This document shows positions 32,857-43,599 of a stretch of DNA of 64,000 nt, piece after piece. The position numbers and the translations under genes were made by a program. The DNA lies in contig CM032231.1 in the NCBI GenBank assembly GCA_019009955.1, forward strand, positions 112,959,501 to 113,023,500. The letters run 5' to 3'. The notes under the pieces are model-generated. The model ran no database searches. It saw only the letters and a list, made by a program, of their open reading frames with translations, and was not told where the DNA came from. Positions within the stretch are counted from its first letter, which is position 1. Each line of letters starts with the position of its first letter. The stretch comes from Riptortus pedestris (Eukaryota; Arthropoda; Insecta; Hemiptera; Alydidae).

Positions 32857-33590
32857 TTCATTCATTAAGATGTTCTGTGTGTACCGTAATGTGCTGTTTC
32901 TTACATTGTGGGATACCCAAAGACTTTAAATGTTTTACGTTCTATGTTACTAGGAGGATTCGTGCAGGAAATTCATGGTTTATTGTATCTTCAACTATCG
33001 GCTACAGTGGATTTTTTTTTACGGAATTAACCACTCTTTAGGCGCTTCAACCGATGTAACATTTTTATATAAATAAAAAATAAATTTGCTACATTAACAT
33101 AAGTTTTAACTGAAATGGGCAACTATCACGTTAAATGTAAAACTATATTCAGTAATTGTGTAGAAGGTTGAATTGATTCACTACGGGAAGGTTGAAATAT
33201 TAATCTACATATATTAGTTCTAAATACCTTGTTAAATACAGATTTTTAGACTTATTATTAGGAATAAATAGCTGATAAATTGTGGAATGTTTGGAATTTG
33301 TTATTTACCCGTCACGTGAAAGGGGCATAGAGTGCAGGGGGCAGGAAGGATGTCGCATACTTCCTTCCTGCAGCTATTTATGACTCTATCAACAATTTCA
33401 TTTCGGAATAATTGTCTCATAACTAAACAGGGGTTTAGTTTTGCGTCTGTGATTTGTATGCGTAATTATAATCACTGAAACAAACCTAACGTGACTCCTA
33501 CTTTCTAGCAAAGCCATAAATATGTATCAACATAAAAACGTCAACACAAATGTCTCATTCCGACCGTTCAAAAATACGTCTTCTTTTTAA
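32857..33590. other. Low-repeat interval with a small inverted repeat
   Basis: At about 33338-33371 'gcaggaaggatgtcgcatac' is followed by 'ttccttcctgcagc', a 10-bp-stem hairpin (gcaggaagga / tccttcctgc). No coding signal. Confidence 0.4.
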
Positions 33591-34280
33591 AAATCTTAAA
33601 CTAAGCAGGTTATCAACGTACTCGAATGACACGCGGATGATCCTATATCACCATCTAATCTCTGTTTCTCCTGCAGTAAGAAATCAATGTGAATAGGAAA
33701 GTGAAATATGAGGTGGACACCCCTTGTAAGAAACTCAGTTACTCATGAAAAGTTGGATAATCAGAACTGGGGGTTTACTGATGGCTGAAACAAAAAAAAG
33801 TATACAAATAGCTTGGTTAGTATTCGAGCTAGAGAAAATCAAAGAAACAATCGTTGTAGAAAATTGAATTTAATTAAACTAAACCTGTTCCTATCGTAGT
33901 CTTTACCGTATAAAATCCTTAATCCGCATGAAAAGGTTATCATACAAATATTTTATAGTTCAGAACGTAAAAAATTAGAGGATGACGTAACGCCAAACTT
34001 ATTTACAAGTATCAGTCATAGTCAAGAGAAAATAATATTTACTATTTCTACTTGGTATGAAGATGGTGTTTTGGATGAGGTGGAATTCGGGGTTAATGAA
34101 GGCTGAAAGGAAATACGAATCACTCACTTAATAATCGAGATGCAAAAAGAAAAACACTTAGAAAAACAGTTAAAGAAAATTCGAGACATGATTATTTATC
34201 TGCATTTTTTGACCACCACCTCCTCAATGCTCACCTTTCTCGTAATGAGATTTGACCAAACAAACATTCCGGTCACTATA

Positions 34281-34323
<43 letters not shown>

Positions 34324-34445
34324 ATAAAGCTGAGAACAGAATACATTTTCGTTAACAAGATTCGATCGATGGAAACTTGAAGAGAATTCTCGGAAGTTAG
34401 GTCGTCTTGACGTCAATAACTGATTTCCCTGAAGTAATCTGCTAA
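33591..34445 (+). mobile_element. HINE-A diverged copy with (GT)n array
   Basis: Decayed 5' 'cttaaactaagcaggttatc', 'gggtttactgatggctgaaa', weak core, (GT)n at 34283-34321, 'ggaaacttgaagagaattct' and 3' end 'gatttccctgaagtaatctg' with CTAA at 34445. The GT array replaces TA. Confidence 0.65.
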
Positions 34446-34688
34446 AAACATACAGATTGACCAGATTCAAAAGAACCAGGGGCGTGGCCGGAGAGGAGAT
34501 AGCCCCCCCCCCCCACCGCTCGCCACCTCACTTCTTTTAATTCAACAAATGGCGTCTTTTGTAAATGACCCAATCTCAATTTTCTACTTTTGTTCGGTCT
34601 TCTCAACCTCCGGAGTTGTAAACAAACATTTCGAAGCACTAGGACCCTGCATGTTCTTATTTCTATAATTATAGTTCTTCTATAATAC
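34446..34688. other. Short low-repeat interval with C-run
   Basis: A C-run at 34503-34514 and GC-richer sequence to 34640. Antisense frames are unrecognised. Confidence 0.35.
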
Positions 34689-35338
34689 TGTTACATTTTA
34701 TTACAAAACCAGTAATAAACGTCAATAATAAGAGTTCTTTTGGATTGCAAAATTAAACACATACAGGTTTCACAGTTTATCACTGCACAATTTATTTCAC
34801 AATACACAATACTCTTGTTTAACTATTACTACTCACAGTATTACACTGATAGTGTCACTGTTCTTCAGATTTCACAGTCCAATAATTCACTCGCGGTCAC
34901 TGAACTTCACATAAAACGACGGCACTGCACTGTCTTAAACACGCACTAAACTGTTACTTACAGTCACGGCACAACACTGTTCTTCTTATAAAAACACTTT
35001 ACCGCACTGCACTAAGTCGCACTGTAGCACTGATGTGACCATCAAGACGTCTGACCGTAAACTGACTGTGGGGTACTGTGAGACTTCCTTTTAAATGCTT
35101 GTAGAAGTGTCTAGGCATAGAAGGTTCCAGTTCGAGAAAGGTCTAGAAGTTCCAGGGAGACGGCTATAATTAGATTTAGCTGTACAGGCTTAAATGGAGA
35201 GCAGGGTGAGACCGACGCTTTTCCAAGAAGGTCTAGAAGGGACTAGTAAGAACGCGACCAATTAGCGGCACTTCTTTGAACTCCTCCGCACTCCCCAATC
35301 ACGCGGTTCGTTCTCTGGTGTATTTAATTTTCGCAACA
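34689..35338 (-). repeat. 3' LTR (650 bp)
   Basis: TG...CA ends on the minus strand (TGTTGCGAAAATTAAATA at 35338). It shares most of its length with 36285-36752 and with 59576-60252. Internal repeats of 'cactgcactgtc' occur. Inverted GAA/TTC blocks near 35120-35160 (gaaggttcc, gttcgagaaa, gaagttcc) resemble heat-shock elements. Confidence 0.85.
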
Positions 35339-36284
35339 CTGCAGCCCAATTAAGCCTTTTCGTCCCGAATAGGCTCATTATCGCCGCTACCATACTTGGT
35401 CAGTCACTCTAGGTGTACCACTTTCATTTTAGACCTTATCTCTGAATCCTGTAGACCACGTCGTTCAATCTTTTGATCACCTTGTAAGGTCCCTCCCAGT
35501 GCGTCTGCAATTTAGGTGATAGTTCTTTCTTGCGTTGTGGGTTAAATAGTAGAACCATTTGTCCTTCTGTGAATCCCTCCGTGTTTGCGGCTCTATCATA
35601 CCTGGCTTTCATCTTGTCACTTGTCATTTTAATACGGCTGCGTACAAACTCATGGAGCTCATGCAGGTCTTCCTGTGCCTGGGAAGTATTTCCATTGTCT
35701 TCGCAGGACCGTCCGGGTTTGGCCCCAAATTCCAAATCCGCTGGCAGTCTTAGTTCTGCTCCAAATATGATTTTCGCTGGAGTGCGGGAGGTGGAGTCAT
35801 GGACGGCTGACCGGTATGCCAGTAGAAATTTTGGTATGTGCACATCCCAATCTCTTTGGTGTGTACTAGCCACTTTCCTGAGATATTCCTCCAGTACTCG
35901 ATTAAATCGTTCAACCATGCCATCAGATTTTGGATGAATCGGTGTCGTTCTTGTCTTTTTGATGCCGTACAATTCACACATTTCCTTGAATATGGCCGAT
36001 TCGAAATTTCGCCCCTGGTCTGAATGGAGTTCTATTGGAACCCCGTATCGGCACACCCAATTATTCACAAACGCATCCACAACCGTTTTGGACTCCTGGT
36101 TTGGGATGGCATACACTTCGGGTCATTTGCTGAAATAGTCCATTACAACTAGGACATACCGGTTTCCAGCTTCACTGACAGGGAATGGACCAGCAACATC
36201 GATGACTATCCGCTCGAAGGGGGCACCAGCGTTGTACTGCTGAAGTTTGCCACGACTTCTTCTCGTTGGACCCTTGACTGCAAT
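35339..36284 (-). pseudogene. Gypsy integrase (DD35E) remnant
   Basis: The longest frame (36116-35436) starts MYAIPNQESKTVVDAFVNNW. It has HSDQGRNFES with the second catalytic D at residue 33 and GMVERFNR with the E at residue 69, 35 residues apart (DD35E). The C-terminus has KMKARYDR and HWEGPYKVIKRLNDVVYRI, a GPY/F-type module as in the mdg1/412-like Gypsy groups. Upstream in frame are ...APFERIVIDVAGPFPVSEAG with the first D and VLVVMDYFSK, then a TGA where W is expected (about 36120). Near 35436 a one-base shift and then a second stop (HLE-TGA-LTKYG) precede the 3' LTR. Integrase would insert the element cDNA; this one is dead. The zinc-binding N-terminus is lost to the deletion at about 36284. 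Confidence 0.85.
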
Positions 36285-36752
36285 ACACTGCACTGTCCTT
36301 TACTTCGCGGCACTGCACTGTCCTTTACTTCGTGGCATTGCACTGTCTTAAACACGCACTAAACTGTTACTTACAGTCACGGCACAACACTGTTCTTCTA
36401 ATGAAACCACTTTACCGCACTGCACTAAGTCGCACTGTAGCACTGATGTGACCATCAAGACGTCTGACCGTAAACTGACTGTGGGGTACTGTGAGGCTTC
36501 CTTTTAAATGCATGTAGAAGTGTCTAGGCATAGAGGGTTCCAGTTCGAGAAAGGTCTAGAAGTTCCAGGGAGACGCCTATAATTAGATTTAGCTGTACAT
36601 GCTTAAATGGAGAGCAGGGTGACACCGACGCTTTTCCAAGAAGGACTAGAAGGGACTAGTAATAACGCGACCAATTAGCGGAACTTCTTTAAACTCCTCC
36701 GAACTCCCCAATCACGCAGTTCCTTCTCTGGTGTATTTAATTTTCGCAACAA
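36285..36752 (-). repeat. 5' LTR, truncated
   Basis: It matches the 3' LTR from 'gcactgcactgtc' onward but lacks its inner part (about 180 bp). 'cactgcactgtcctttactt' is duplicated at the break. The deletion fused LTR sequence directly to integrase. Confidence 0.8.
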
Positions 36753-36884
36753 TACGTTTGACTGTTAGGTATATTTAAGTTTGTGCTTCTCTTTTTGCTT
36801 TTTTAAATGGCTACACACTATTAAACACTATTTGCCGAACTTATCGCATAAAGAACGAACATAACTATTTTAATAACGTTTGTG

Positions 36885-37108
36885 TGTTTATTTTTATTTA
36901 CGTCCACTTTATGCTACTATGGCTAATCGGGACGGGTTATCTACAGGTTTCCACTCTATCCAGGGTGGGCCTAAGGAGTTTATTTAATGAGTCCGTCACT
37001 AAATAAATTTCTACTGCCCAGGGCGGGAATCGAATCCGCCACCCTAGGTCTACCACACGAGTTTAAGATGAACGCCTTAGCTCACGCGGCCAACCTGAGC
37101 CCTCCCTT
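36885..37108 (-). repeat. tRNA-derived SINE, full length
   Basis: On the minus strand: head 'gggctcaggttggccgcgtg', 'gagctaaggcgttcatctta', B-box 'ggattcgattcccgccctgg', body 'gtggaaacctgtagataacc', and 3' 'gtggacgtaaataaaaataa'. It is the best copy for seeing the tRNA-like promoter (pol III A and B boxes). A T-run of about 43 nt (37110-37152) lies beyond its head. Confidence 0.85.

Positions 37109-37109
<1 letters not shown>

Positions 37110-37152
<43 letters not shown>
37110..37152. repeat. Poly-T tract
   Basis: About 43 T with no interruption. It may be the poly-A tail of a minus-strand insertion immediately downstream of the SINE head, but no body is recognised. Confidence 0.85.
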
Positions 37153-37157
<5 letters not shown>

Positions 37158-37292
37158 TATTATTGAAATGACGTAAATAGAATTCTATTGATATAAACAG
37201 GAGGGGAAATGAAGATAGGGTGGGTCTCGAGTCAGAGGCCACGCATCCGCCTAGCCTAGGTCTTTTGATCGTGGTATGTCTATAAGTATATA

Positions 37293-39259
37293 CAGGGCGT
37301 CCCCAAACCAAACGGCCAAACTTTAGGGATCGATAGAGGATCGAACAACTAAAACAAAGTGTCCTCTGGCATATGCCTCGTTTTCGAGAAAATCACAAAA
37401 AACTAAAAATAGTTGTGCAAAAACTAGTTAAGGCATATGGAAGAGCGGATTTTATTCCTTGAATGAATTTTAGCAATAAATGTTATTCCAATACAATTAT
37501 TGTATTCTAATCTTATACTAACAGAAAGGTAATTGAAAAAAAAAATGTTATTAAGAAAAAATAATAAATACTTTTTTATTCAAATATTCATAGTATAAAA
37601 AAAATTACCTATTTAAAGTAGATAACATTATGAACAATAACTGAAGATTAAAACATAAAAAAAGATTAAAAATTTAGAAAATTAATAAAATAATTAAATA
37701 TTCTTACTTGGAAAACATAAATGTTTCAGTTTTTATATGGGTCTACCTTAGTGAGAGAAAAAAACCTGAAAATTTTGAAGGTTTTACCTTCTCTAAAATT
37801 ACATCGTTAATTTCTAAAGCGTCAACGTAAATGTTGTTCGAAGTGCTGGCCTCTCGCTGCAATACACGCATCACATCGCCAAACCACTCTGATGCGCTCG
37901 ATGAGGTCATCCCTTGTGCGGACGGGCTCTCGGTAGACATTTTCTTTCACGTATCCCCACACGAAGAAATCTAGTGGCGTGAGGTCCGGAGACTGGAGAG
38001 GCCAAGGCATCGGCCTACCTCGTCCTATCCAGCGACCTGGGTAGATGATGTCCAACCAGTCTCGTACGGCCCTTCCGTAATGTGCAGGACAACCATCGAG
38101 TTGTAACCAGCTCTCAAGCCTTGTTTCCAAAGGGATATCTTCCAAAAGTGCCCGTAAGTCATTCTCCAGGAATAGATGATAACTTTCAGCGTGAAGTCGA
38201 GCAGGTAAAAATACGGGACCTATTATGCGATTATAACAAAGACCGACCCACACGTTTACAGAAAACTCATGCTTGTAGTGAAATTCTCTAACAGCGCGGG
38301 CATTTTCATGTGCCCAAGGGTGGTAGTTTCTTTGATGGAATATGCCCACACGTGTAAAAGTCGCTTCGTCCGTCCAGATTACTTTCGAACTTAAGTTTAC
38401 ATCGTTTTGCAATTGTTCTTTGTACCAATTACAAAAATTTAATCGGCGGGGATAATCAGCGGGTATTAAATTTTGTACCTTTTGTACATGGTAAACATGC
38501 CTGCGGTCAGCCCTTAATGTGCGCCAAATGGTTGTCTTTGGTATGCTTAGAACTGAAGCAGCTCTCCGGACGATTGTGCCAGGGTTGGTATTGAAGTGCC
38601 TCAGTATCCTCTCCCTCCGCCTCAGGTCGGCTTCCATCGGAGCCTGCATACGGTTTCCACGACGATTACATGAGAAGGACCCAGTCTCTCGAAGCCTTCT
38701 GAAAGTGCTGGTAAAAACACAAAAAGTCTGTGTGGGGTTTCTCGGTCAGGAAACCGTCTGCGATATTCCCGAACTGCCTGACGTGCATTGCCATCGCAGA
38801 ATCCGTAGACGTAGACTATGTCCGCGTATTCAGCGTTGGTAAATCTAGCCATATTTGTTGACTTCACTGAACAGTACTAGCAACACCACTAATGTGAGAA
38901 TGCGAGGCTGGATTCCCCCCTAAAAGGATTAAAATGATAGTAAACATTTTAATCCTTTCTTTTTAAGTTTAAACACTCAACCTAGACGTTTTATTGATAA
39001 GGAAAGCGTGAGAATATTCATGTTTTCTAAATTTACTCCTCGTAAATTAAAAAATTAAGCTTACTCAAAAAGCCAATAGTATTTTGTAATTTAAATACAT
39101 TATTAAAAAAAATACACTTTTTGCACAACTATTTTCAGTTTTTTGTGATTTTCTCAAAAACGAAGCGAAAACGAGGCATATGCCAGAGGACTTTTTTTCT
39201 TAGTTTTTCGATCCTCTATCGATCCCTGAAGTTTGGCCGTTTGGTTTGGGGTCACCCTG
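37293..39259 (-). mobile_element. Mariner-like DNA transposon with long inverted repeats
   Basis: The left end is CAGGGCGTCCCCAAACC (37293) and the right end is its counterpart GGTTTGGGGTCACCCTG (39259), with TA on both sides. The inverted repeats extend about 130 bp on the left (to about 37423) and about 145 bp on the right (from about 39116), including 'gcatatgcctcgttttcg'. The single transposase gene is on the minus strand and is broken by one frameshift. An 11-bp insertion accounts for most of the length difference between the repeats. Confidence 0.9.
37822..38867 (-). pseudogene. DD41D mariner-like transposase (DUF4817 + DDE_3 type), frameshifted
   Basis: Translation starts at 38867 (MKSTNMARFTNAEYADIVYV...), the DUF4817-like N-terminal DNA-binding region, through REYRRRFPDRETPH. 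A one-base deletion near 38715-38740 then shifts the frame; the correct frame continues TFCVFTSTFRRLRETGSF and into the 275-codon frame 38649-37822. In that part a second helix-turn-helix is at residues 24-48 (IVRRAASVLSIPKTTIW). Catalytic residues are D94 (WTDEATF), D185 (LQLDGCPAHY) and D227 (SPDLTPLDFFVWG). The second and third D are separated by 41 residues, hence DD41D, against 34 in classical mariner. It would cut and paste the element at TA. Apart from the single shift the gene looks intact, suggesting recent activity or related active copies elsewhere. Confidence 0.85.
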
Positions 39260-39599
39260 TATACAGGGTATAAAGGCGCTCATTCAATTTAATAAAAAAT
39301 GAACCTAGGATGGATTGAAATTGTAACTGTCAATTTATAATATAATAATACATATACTTAATGTGTACCTTGTGCTACTTATCTAAATTTGAACTGGTTA
39401 TTAAATATTGTGAACCAATTTTATTTAGGCTGAGGCCTGGGATGTTAATTATATCACTAAATAAATCCCTTTGAAAATTTGGTAATAGAATCCGCTACTT
39501 ACAATTCATCCGTTATATCTAAGGTAATTCTCCAAGTAATATTAGAATTTATAACTTAGTACAATACAGTTAAATGCTATAAAAAGTTATTTTTGTAAT
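39260..39599. other. Short AT-rich interval
   Basis: No recognised feature. Confidence 0.4.
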
Positions 39600-39727
39600 G
39601 AATAATTATTATTATTATTATTATTCATTAACGTCCACTTTTTGCAACTCAGGCTAATTGGGACGGGAATCTACAGGTTACCACCCTTTTCTAGCCAGGG
39701 TGGGATTTTAGGATGTTATTTAATGAT
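39600..39727 (-). repeat. tRNA-SINE 3' half
   Basis: (TTA)n tail, 'acgtccactttttgcaactc', 'aatctacaggttaccaccct', 'ctagccagggtgggatttta'. 5'-truncated. Confidence 0.8.
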
Positions 39728-39969
39728 TTGGGCAGCTTTTCAATCTATCGATGAGAGATATGAAGTTATCGTTTTACGCAGGAAATTGGTGTAGATTTCC
39801 CTTTTACGAAAGTCGGGGGAAAGGTTAAGCCTGTATGATGCGAAATGAACCTTATGTATTTTAACAGGAAATACATAAGGTACAGGAAATACGTTGGTGG
39901 ACGGAGAGAAAAACGAAACATACTCCAAATGCTTACAGTATTACCAGGAAGAGTTTTAAATTTTAATTA

Positions 39970-40205
39970 TAGGCTCAGGTGAGCCCCTAATTAAAATTAC
40001 TAAGTAAGTAAAGGCTTTGGTAGTAATGCCCTTAGTATGCTTAGAAGTGGATGTTCGATTCCCGCGTGGTGGATGGGAATTTATTTGGATTACGAACTCA
40101 TTTAATACAGCCCTCTGTCCAGCCTGGCTACAAAAGGGTGATAGCCCTTAGATAACGCGCCCCGATAAGTCTAAGTAACACAGAGTGGATAAAAAAATTA
40201 ATTTC
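39970..40205 (+). repeat. tRNA-SINE, diverged
   Basis: 'aggctcaggtgagccc', 'aaggctttggtagtaatgcc', B-box 'gatgttcgattcccg', 'acaaaagggtgatagccctt' and 'acacagagtggataaaa'. It is an older copy with its tail eroded. Confidence 0.65.
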
Positions 40206-40598
40206 ATTTAAAGACCGTCTAATACGAAAACGACATTGAGTGCAGTACGGGTATGATGAAAGACACCTTGACGTTGCATATCCACGGTATTGGACATTCA
40301 TGCGTACAAATTGCTTTGCTGTGACGTCAATAGAGACAACAAAATGGAAATGGTATAGATCAGAATCGCTGACTCAAAAGGAATGCAATATGAAGTTTAC
40401 GTACCATAAATATAAATTATGGATGCTCGAATAGGCGGAAGCATGCGATCGTTGAGGCGTGAAATGAAAGTTTCTATTAATCAATCAGTGGATGGTTCTT
40501 GATGAATTATTAATCCACCACCTGTCGACTGTTTACTAATTACCAGCGTGCTTTATCCTTCAGGTTCAACCAAAACGTTTATCACTCTTTACCTCCGT
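40206..40598. other. Low-repeat interval
   Basis: A 64-codon frame at 40240-40434 (aromatic- and basic-rich) has no recognised family. No gene is called. Confidence 0.3.
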
Positions 40599-40685
40599 GA
40601 CTCATGACGCGATTTTCGGAAAAAAACCCTCAAATGTCCATTGATCCTACCCAAGAGATTACGAAAATGAGTATATATATATAAC
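40599..40685 (-). mobile_element. HINE-A 3' block fragment
   Basis: 'tgactcatgacgcgattttc', 'aatgtccattgatcctaccc' and 'aagagattacgaaaatgag', then TA units. Confidence 0.65.
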
Positions 40686-40689
40686 GTAA

Positions 40690-41153
40690 AAGAGCTCATC
40701 AAATTTGCGTGTTGATTCCCGTCGATATGAGGAACTCACCAAGAAGAGGCAATCAGCTTCATTGGCAAAACCTGTTTTACCCCAATCTTATATAATTTGA
40801 AATGCGACATATGACTGCCCCAGACGTTTCTTAATATAATCATCAAACCAGTCATACTCTCACATTTTCTTGTCACATTTTGTAAACTACTTCCCATTGA
40901 GAGTTCCTGTAAAAGTCTGCATTATAAAACCTTATCTTGTTAGTATTATAGTATTTCTAATATTTTATTATTTCATGTGTAATGAAAAGAAAATTTCGTT
41001 AGAAGATAGCTAAATAAAAAGCTTTATTTAGTGCATTATTTTTTTATAATACTTTGAGATTGGCAGAAAGGCAATAAGAAAACTACTTCACCATTTTGAA
41101 AACTCCCTTTACTTCTAAGATAGAAATCATTTTAAAACTGTAAATATAAAAAG
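40690..41153. other. AT-rich interval
   Basis: No recognised feature. Confidence 0.4.
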
Positions 41154-41680
41154 TCCGTCACGCAGGGGCTGCGTAAACTAAGCAGATTTCCCACGTGAAG
41201 TTTTACAATAGAGAAATCTGCCTAATAACAACTGTAGTAGTAAGAAACCTCTAAACCTAAAACATTATTTAGGGCGTAACAACCCAGTAGTTTCTAGCCC
41301 CAAAAAACAGTTAACCTAACCTCTAAACCTATTCACGAGGGACGAATAGTTATCGAAACGGCCGCCAGAGCTCTCGGCGGAAAGTCCGAACATAGCCTAC
41401 TGGTGACCACACGCAGAATACAAATGCAAATATCTCGGTTAATATTCAAGATAGAGAATAAATGTATTTAACAATATTTATAGTAAATTTAATTTGCAAT
41501 AAGATTGGTTCTATACAATTTTTCGATCCGACGTATAGTAACGGAGAAATTTCGAATTTTCCCCTCCCTCTGGTCCGATTTCAGCCGTTAACGAACTTGA
41601 TCTTTATTTTTACATAAAACGACTAAATATCGAGTTTGGCAACGATCAAACAAAAATTGCGACCGCTAGAGCGGTAACAG

Positions 41681-41745
<65 letters not shown>

Positions 41746-41872
41746 CAGTTTTGAACGGACATCATTTTCGTCATCTCCTGGGTAGGATCGATGGACATTT
41801 GAAGAAAAATTTCGAAAATTCCGTCATGAGTACAACCTCAATAGCTGATTTCCCTTAAGGGAAATCTGCTAA
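41154..41872 (+). mobile_element. HINE-A full-length copy, reference quality
   Basis: The clearest copy. TCCGTCACGCAGGGGCTGCG contains the hairpin ACGCAG-GGG-CTGCGT. AGCAGATTTCCC is followed 25 nt later by GAGAAATCTGC, a second 5' hairpin. Core 41430-41660, 'ccgctagagcggtaacagac', (TA)n 41687-41740, 'ttgaacggacatcattttcg', and perfect 3' palindrome TTTCCCTTAAGGGAAA, TCTGCTAA. 719 bp, non-coding. Confidence 0.92.
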
Positions 41873-43049
41873 AATTGGAACCGCAAAATCATCCCGTCAT
41901 ATTCATCAATAACACAAATGCATCAGTAGACATAACATGAACAGTAAAAGTGCAGCCATTTATTTGCTTTACCCGATATATCAGTATTTATAGAAATCTA
42001 TGATTAGACTTGCTGAGAAAACTCATTGATATAATAATAGTTTCCCCACTTCGAAATATAAATATTGTACTAAAAATTAAATTTATAAGTGTGAAAAAAG
42101 ACTATTTTATTATAGTCTTCAAAATCCTTTCAATTTCCTAAACTGGAAATTAGTTATTAAACATCTGAATTCATTTACGAACATTTATTTTTCAAGTACG
42201 CTTTGTAGTAATATATATACTTGCCCTCTTCAGGCATAAATGTGTTTCAACGACGTGATTGCAAATACTGAAATTTGACAGGAGAAGATGAAAACTGAAA
42301 TAAATTTTTTAAACCGATATAGTAGAACGTGAAAATATTTAAAACAGTCTGAATAAGTAAAAACAATTTTTACCCATTTAGTTCCTTCGAGCATAAGCCC
42401 ATGCGATTTTCATGACAACTCCCCCCCCCCTTTCACCTCCTCATATAACATTATTTGTTTACAAATTCACCTGTTACGATCTACAATTGCGTCAGTCTTT
42501 ATTTCTGGGATAGTTACTAATTCGAGGCAATTTCCAGGACGACACAACTACCCTAGAGATAAATTATTAGTAATACGATTATGAATTTTTTTTAATTTCA
42601 TTTATAATTCGCAGTTGCGTTATTGTTCCACCGGATGAGAGATATGCAAGTCACGTACAATAAGAATTTCCGTTTAAATTGTATACATGACCTAGGCACT
42701 AATGATAACTGAAGCATGATTTCCCACGCCTTAAACAATTGTTGTATGTATATTTTGATACTTAATCTAAAATAATCCCCATTAATACATGGATTTTACT
42801 TTTCAATAAAGAATTACTTTCTTTTGTGGCTCTTTATGTACTCCGTAGTAATGCCTACAATATTATGTATAGAAATGTTTGAAAAAGGATTCATAGGAAA
42901 TACTTTTTTTGCCAGGTTGAATTGTGATGCCATTCGATTTTGTCAGAGCCCAACTTCTCTTTTCATATCGAACCAATTCTTATTAAAAAAATTACTTTAG
43001 TTTTCTGCCAAGTATGCTTGCCAAAATATGTGTTGATCCGATGTGAGGT
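41873..43049. other. Low-repeat AT-rich interval
   Basis: No recognised coding or repeat sequence beyond a C-run at about 42419-42430. Confidence 0.4.
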
Positions 43050-43404
43050 TCGTCATGCAGTGGCTGCGTAAACTTAGCAGATTTACCAGCGAATATTAAA
43101 TGAATAACTACAAACGGTGATGAGAAATCTTTCAGTTAATTTTAATAATCTCCCAACGGAAAAGCATCTGAATTGTAATTGTAAGCAAACAGGCAAGCCA
43201 ACCTCTGAGAGCTTAAAAGATAGATAGAAATATTCTAGAACGGAAATAAAATCCTATTACTGCGATATATCTGAATATAAAATAATTATTTTATTGAAAA
43301 CTATTTAGTATGCTGTAATTTATAATAAATCAGAATAATATTTATCTCAATATGGAGGTTGGTAAAGATCAAGTAAAAACTGCGACCGCTAGAGCGTTAA
43401 CAGA

Positions 43405-43463
<59 letters not shown>

Positions 43464-43483
43464 CCTTAAGGGAAATCTGCTAA
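43050..43483 (+). mobile_element. HINE-A internally deleted copy
   Basis: 5' 'tcgtcatgcagtggctgcgt', 'agcagatttaccagcg', body 'ggtgatgagaaatctttcag', then 'accgctagagcgttaacag' and (TA)n 43409-43457, followed at once by 'cacccttaagggaaatctgc' and TAA. Core and the 'gaacggacc' block are deleted. Confidence 0.8.
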
Positions 43484-43599
43484 AATAAAATAATAAATAA
43501 TAATAAAAATACTATTCGCCTTAATTTTTAACTCAGCCGATTTATCTGTAAACTCAGCCACATTATTTGTTAACCCAATTGGCTGACTACAACTTGATG

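Larger units (their letters stand above)
34689..36752 (-). mobile_element. Ty3/Gypsy LTR retrotransposon with large internal deletion
   Basis: The outer ends are TGTTACATTTTATTAC (34689) and TTTTCGCAACA (36752), flanked by the 4-bp TSD atac (34685-34688, 36753-36756). On the minus strand the order is a partial 5' LTR (36752-36285), an integrase remnant, and the 3' LTR (35338-34689). Primer-binding site, gag, protease, reverse transcriptase and RNase H are deleted. A solo LTR of the family is at 59576-60252. Confidence 0.85.

Noticed and set aside
34442..34639. 65-codon minus-strand frame before the LTR element
   Set aside because: Composition is driven by a C-run and GC-rich simple sequence; no homologous family recognised.
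35530..35937. 135-codon plus-strand frame
   Set aside because: It is antisense to the integrase coding sequence, which has clear DD35E and GPY/F motifs.
36885..37108. Functional tRNA gene at the SINE head
   Set aside because: B-box is good but the acceptor and anticodon arms do not pair as a complete cloverleaf by eye, and the same head recurs in many copies with a shared non-tRNA body.
38519..38842. 107-codon plus-strand frame
   Set aside because: It is antisense to the mariner-like transposase N-terminus.
41154..41872. Interpretation of HINE-A as a MITE with classical TIRs
   Set aside because: The inverted motif is subterminal at the 5' end but terminal at the 3' end, the 3' palindrome has no 5' equivalent at the same position, and no consistent target duplication was seen.
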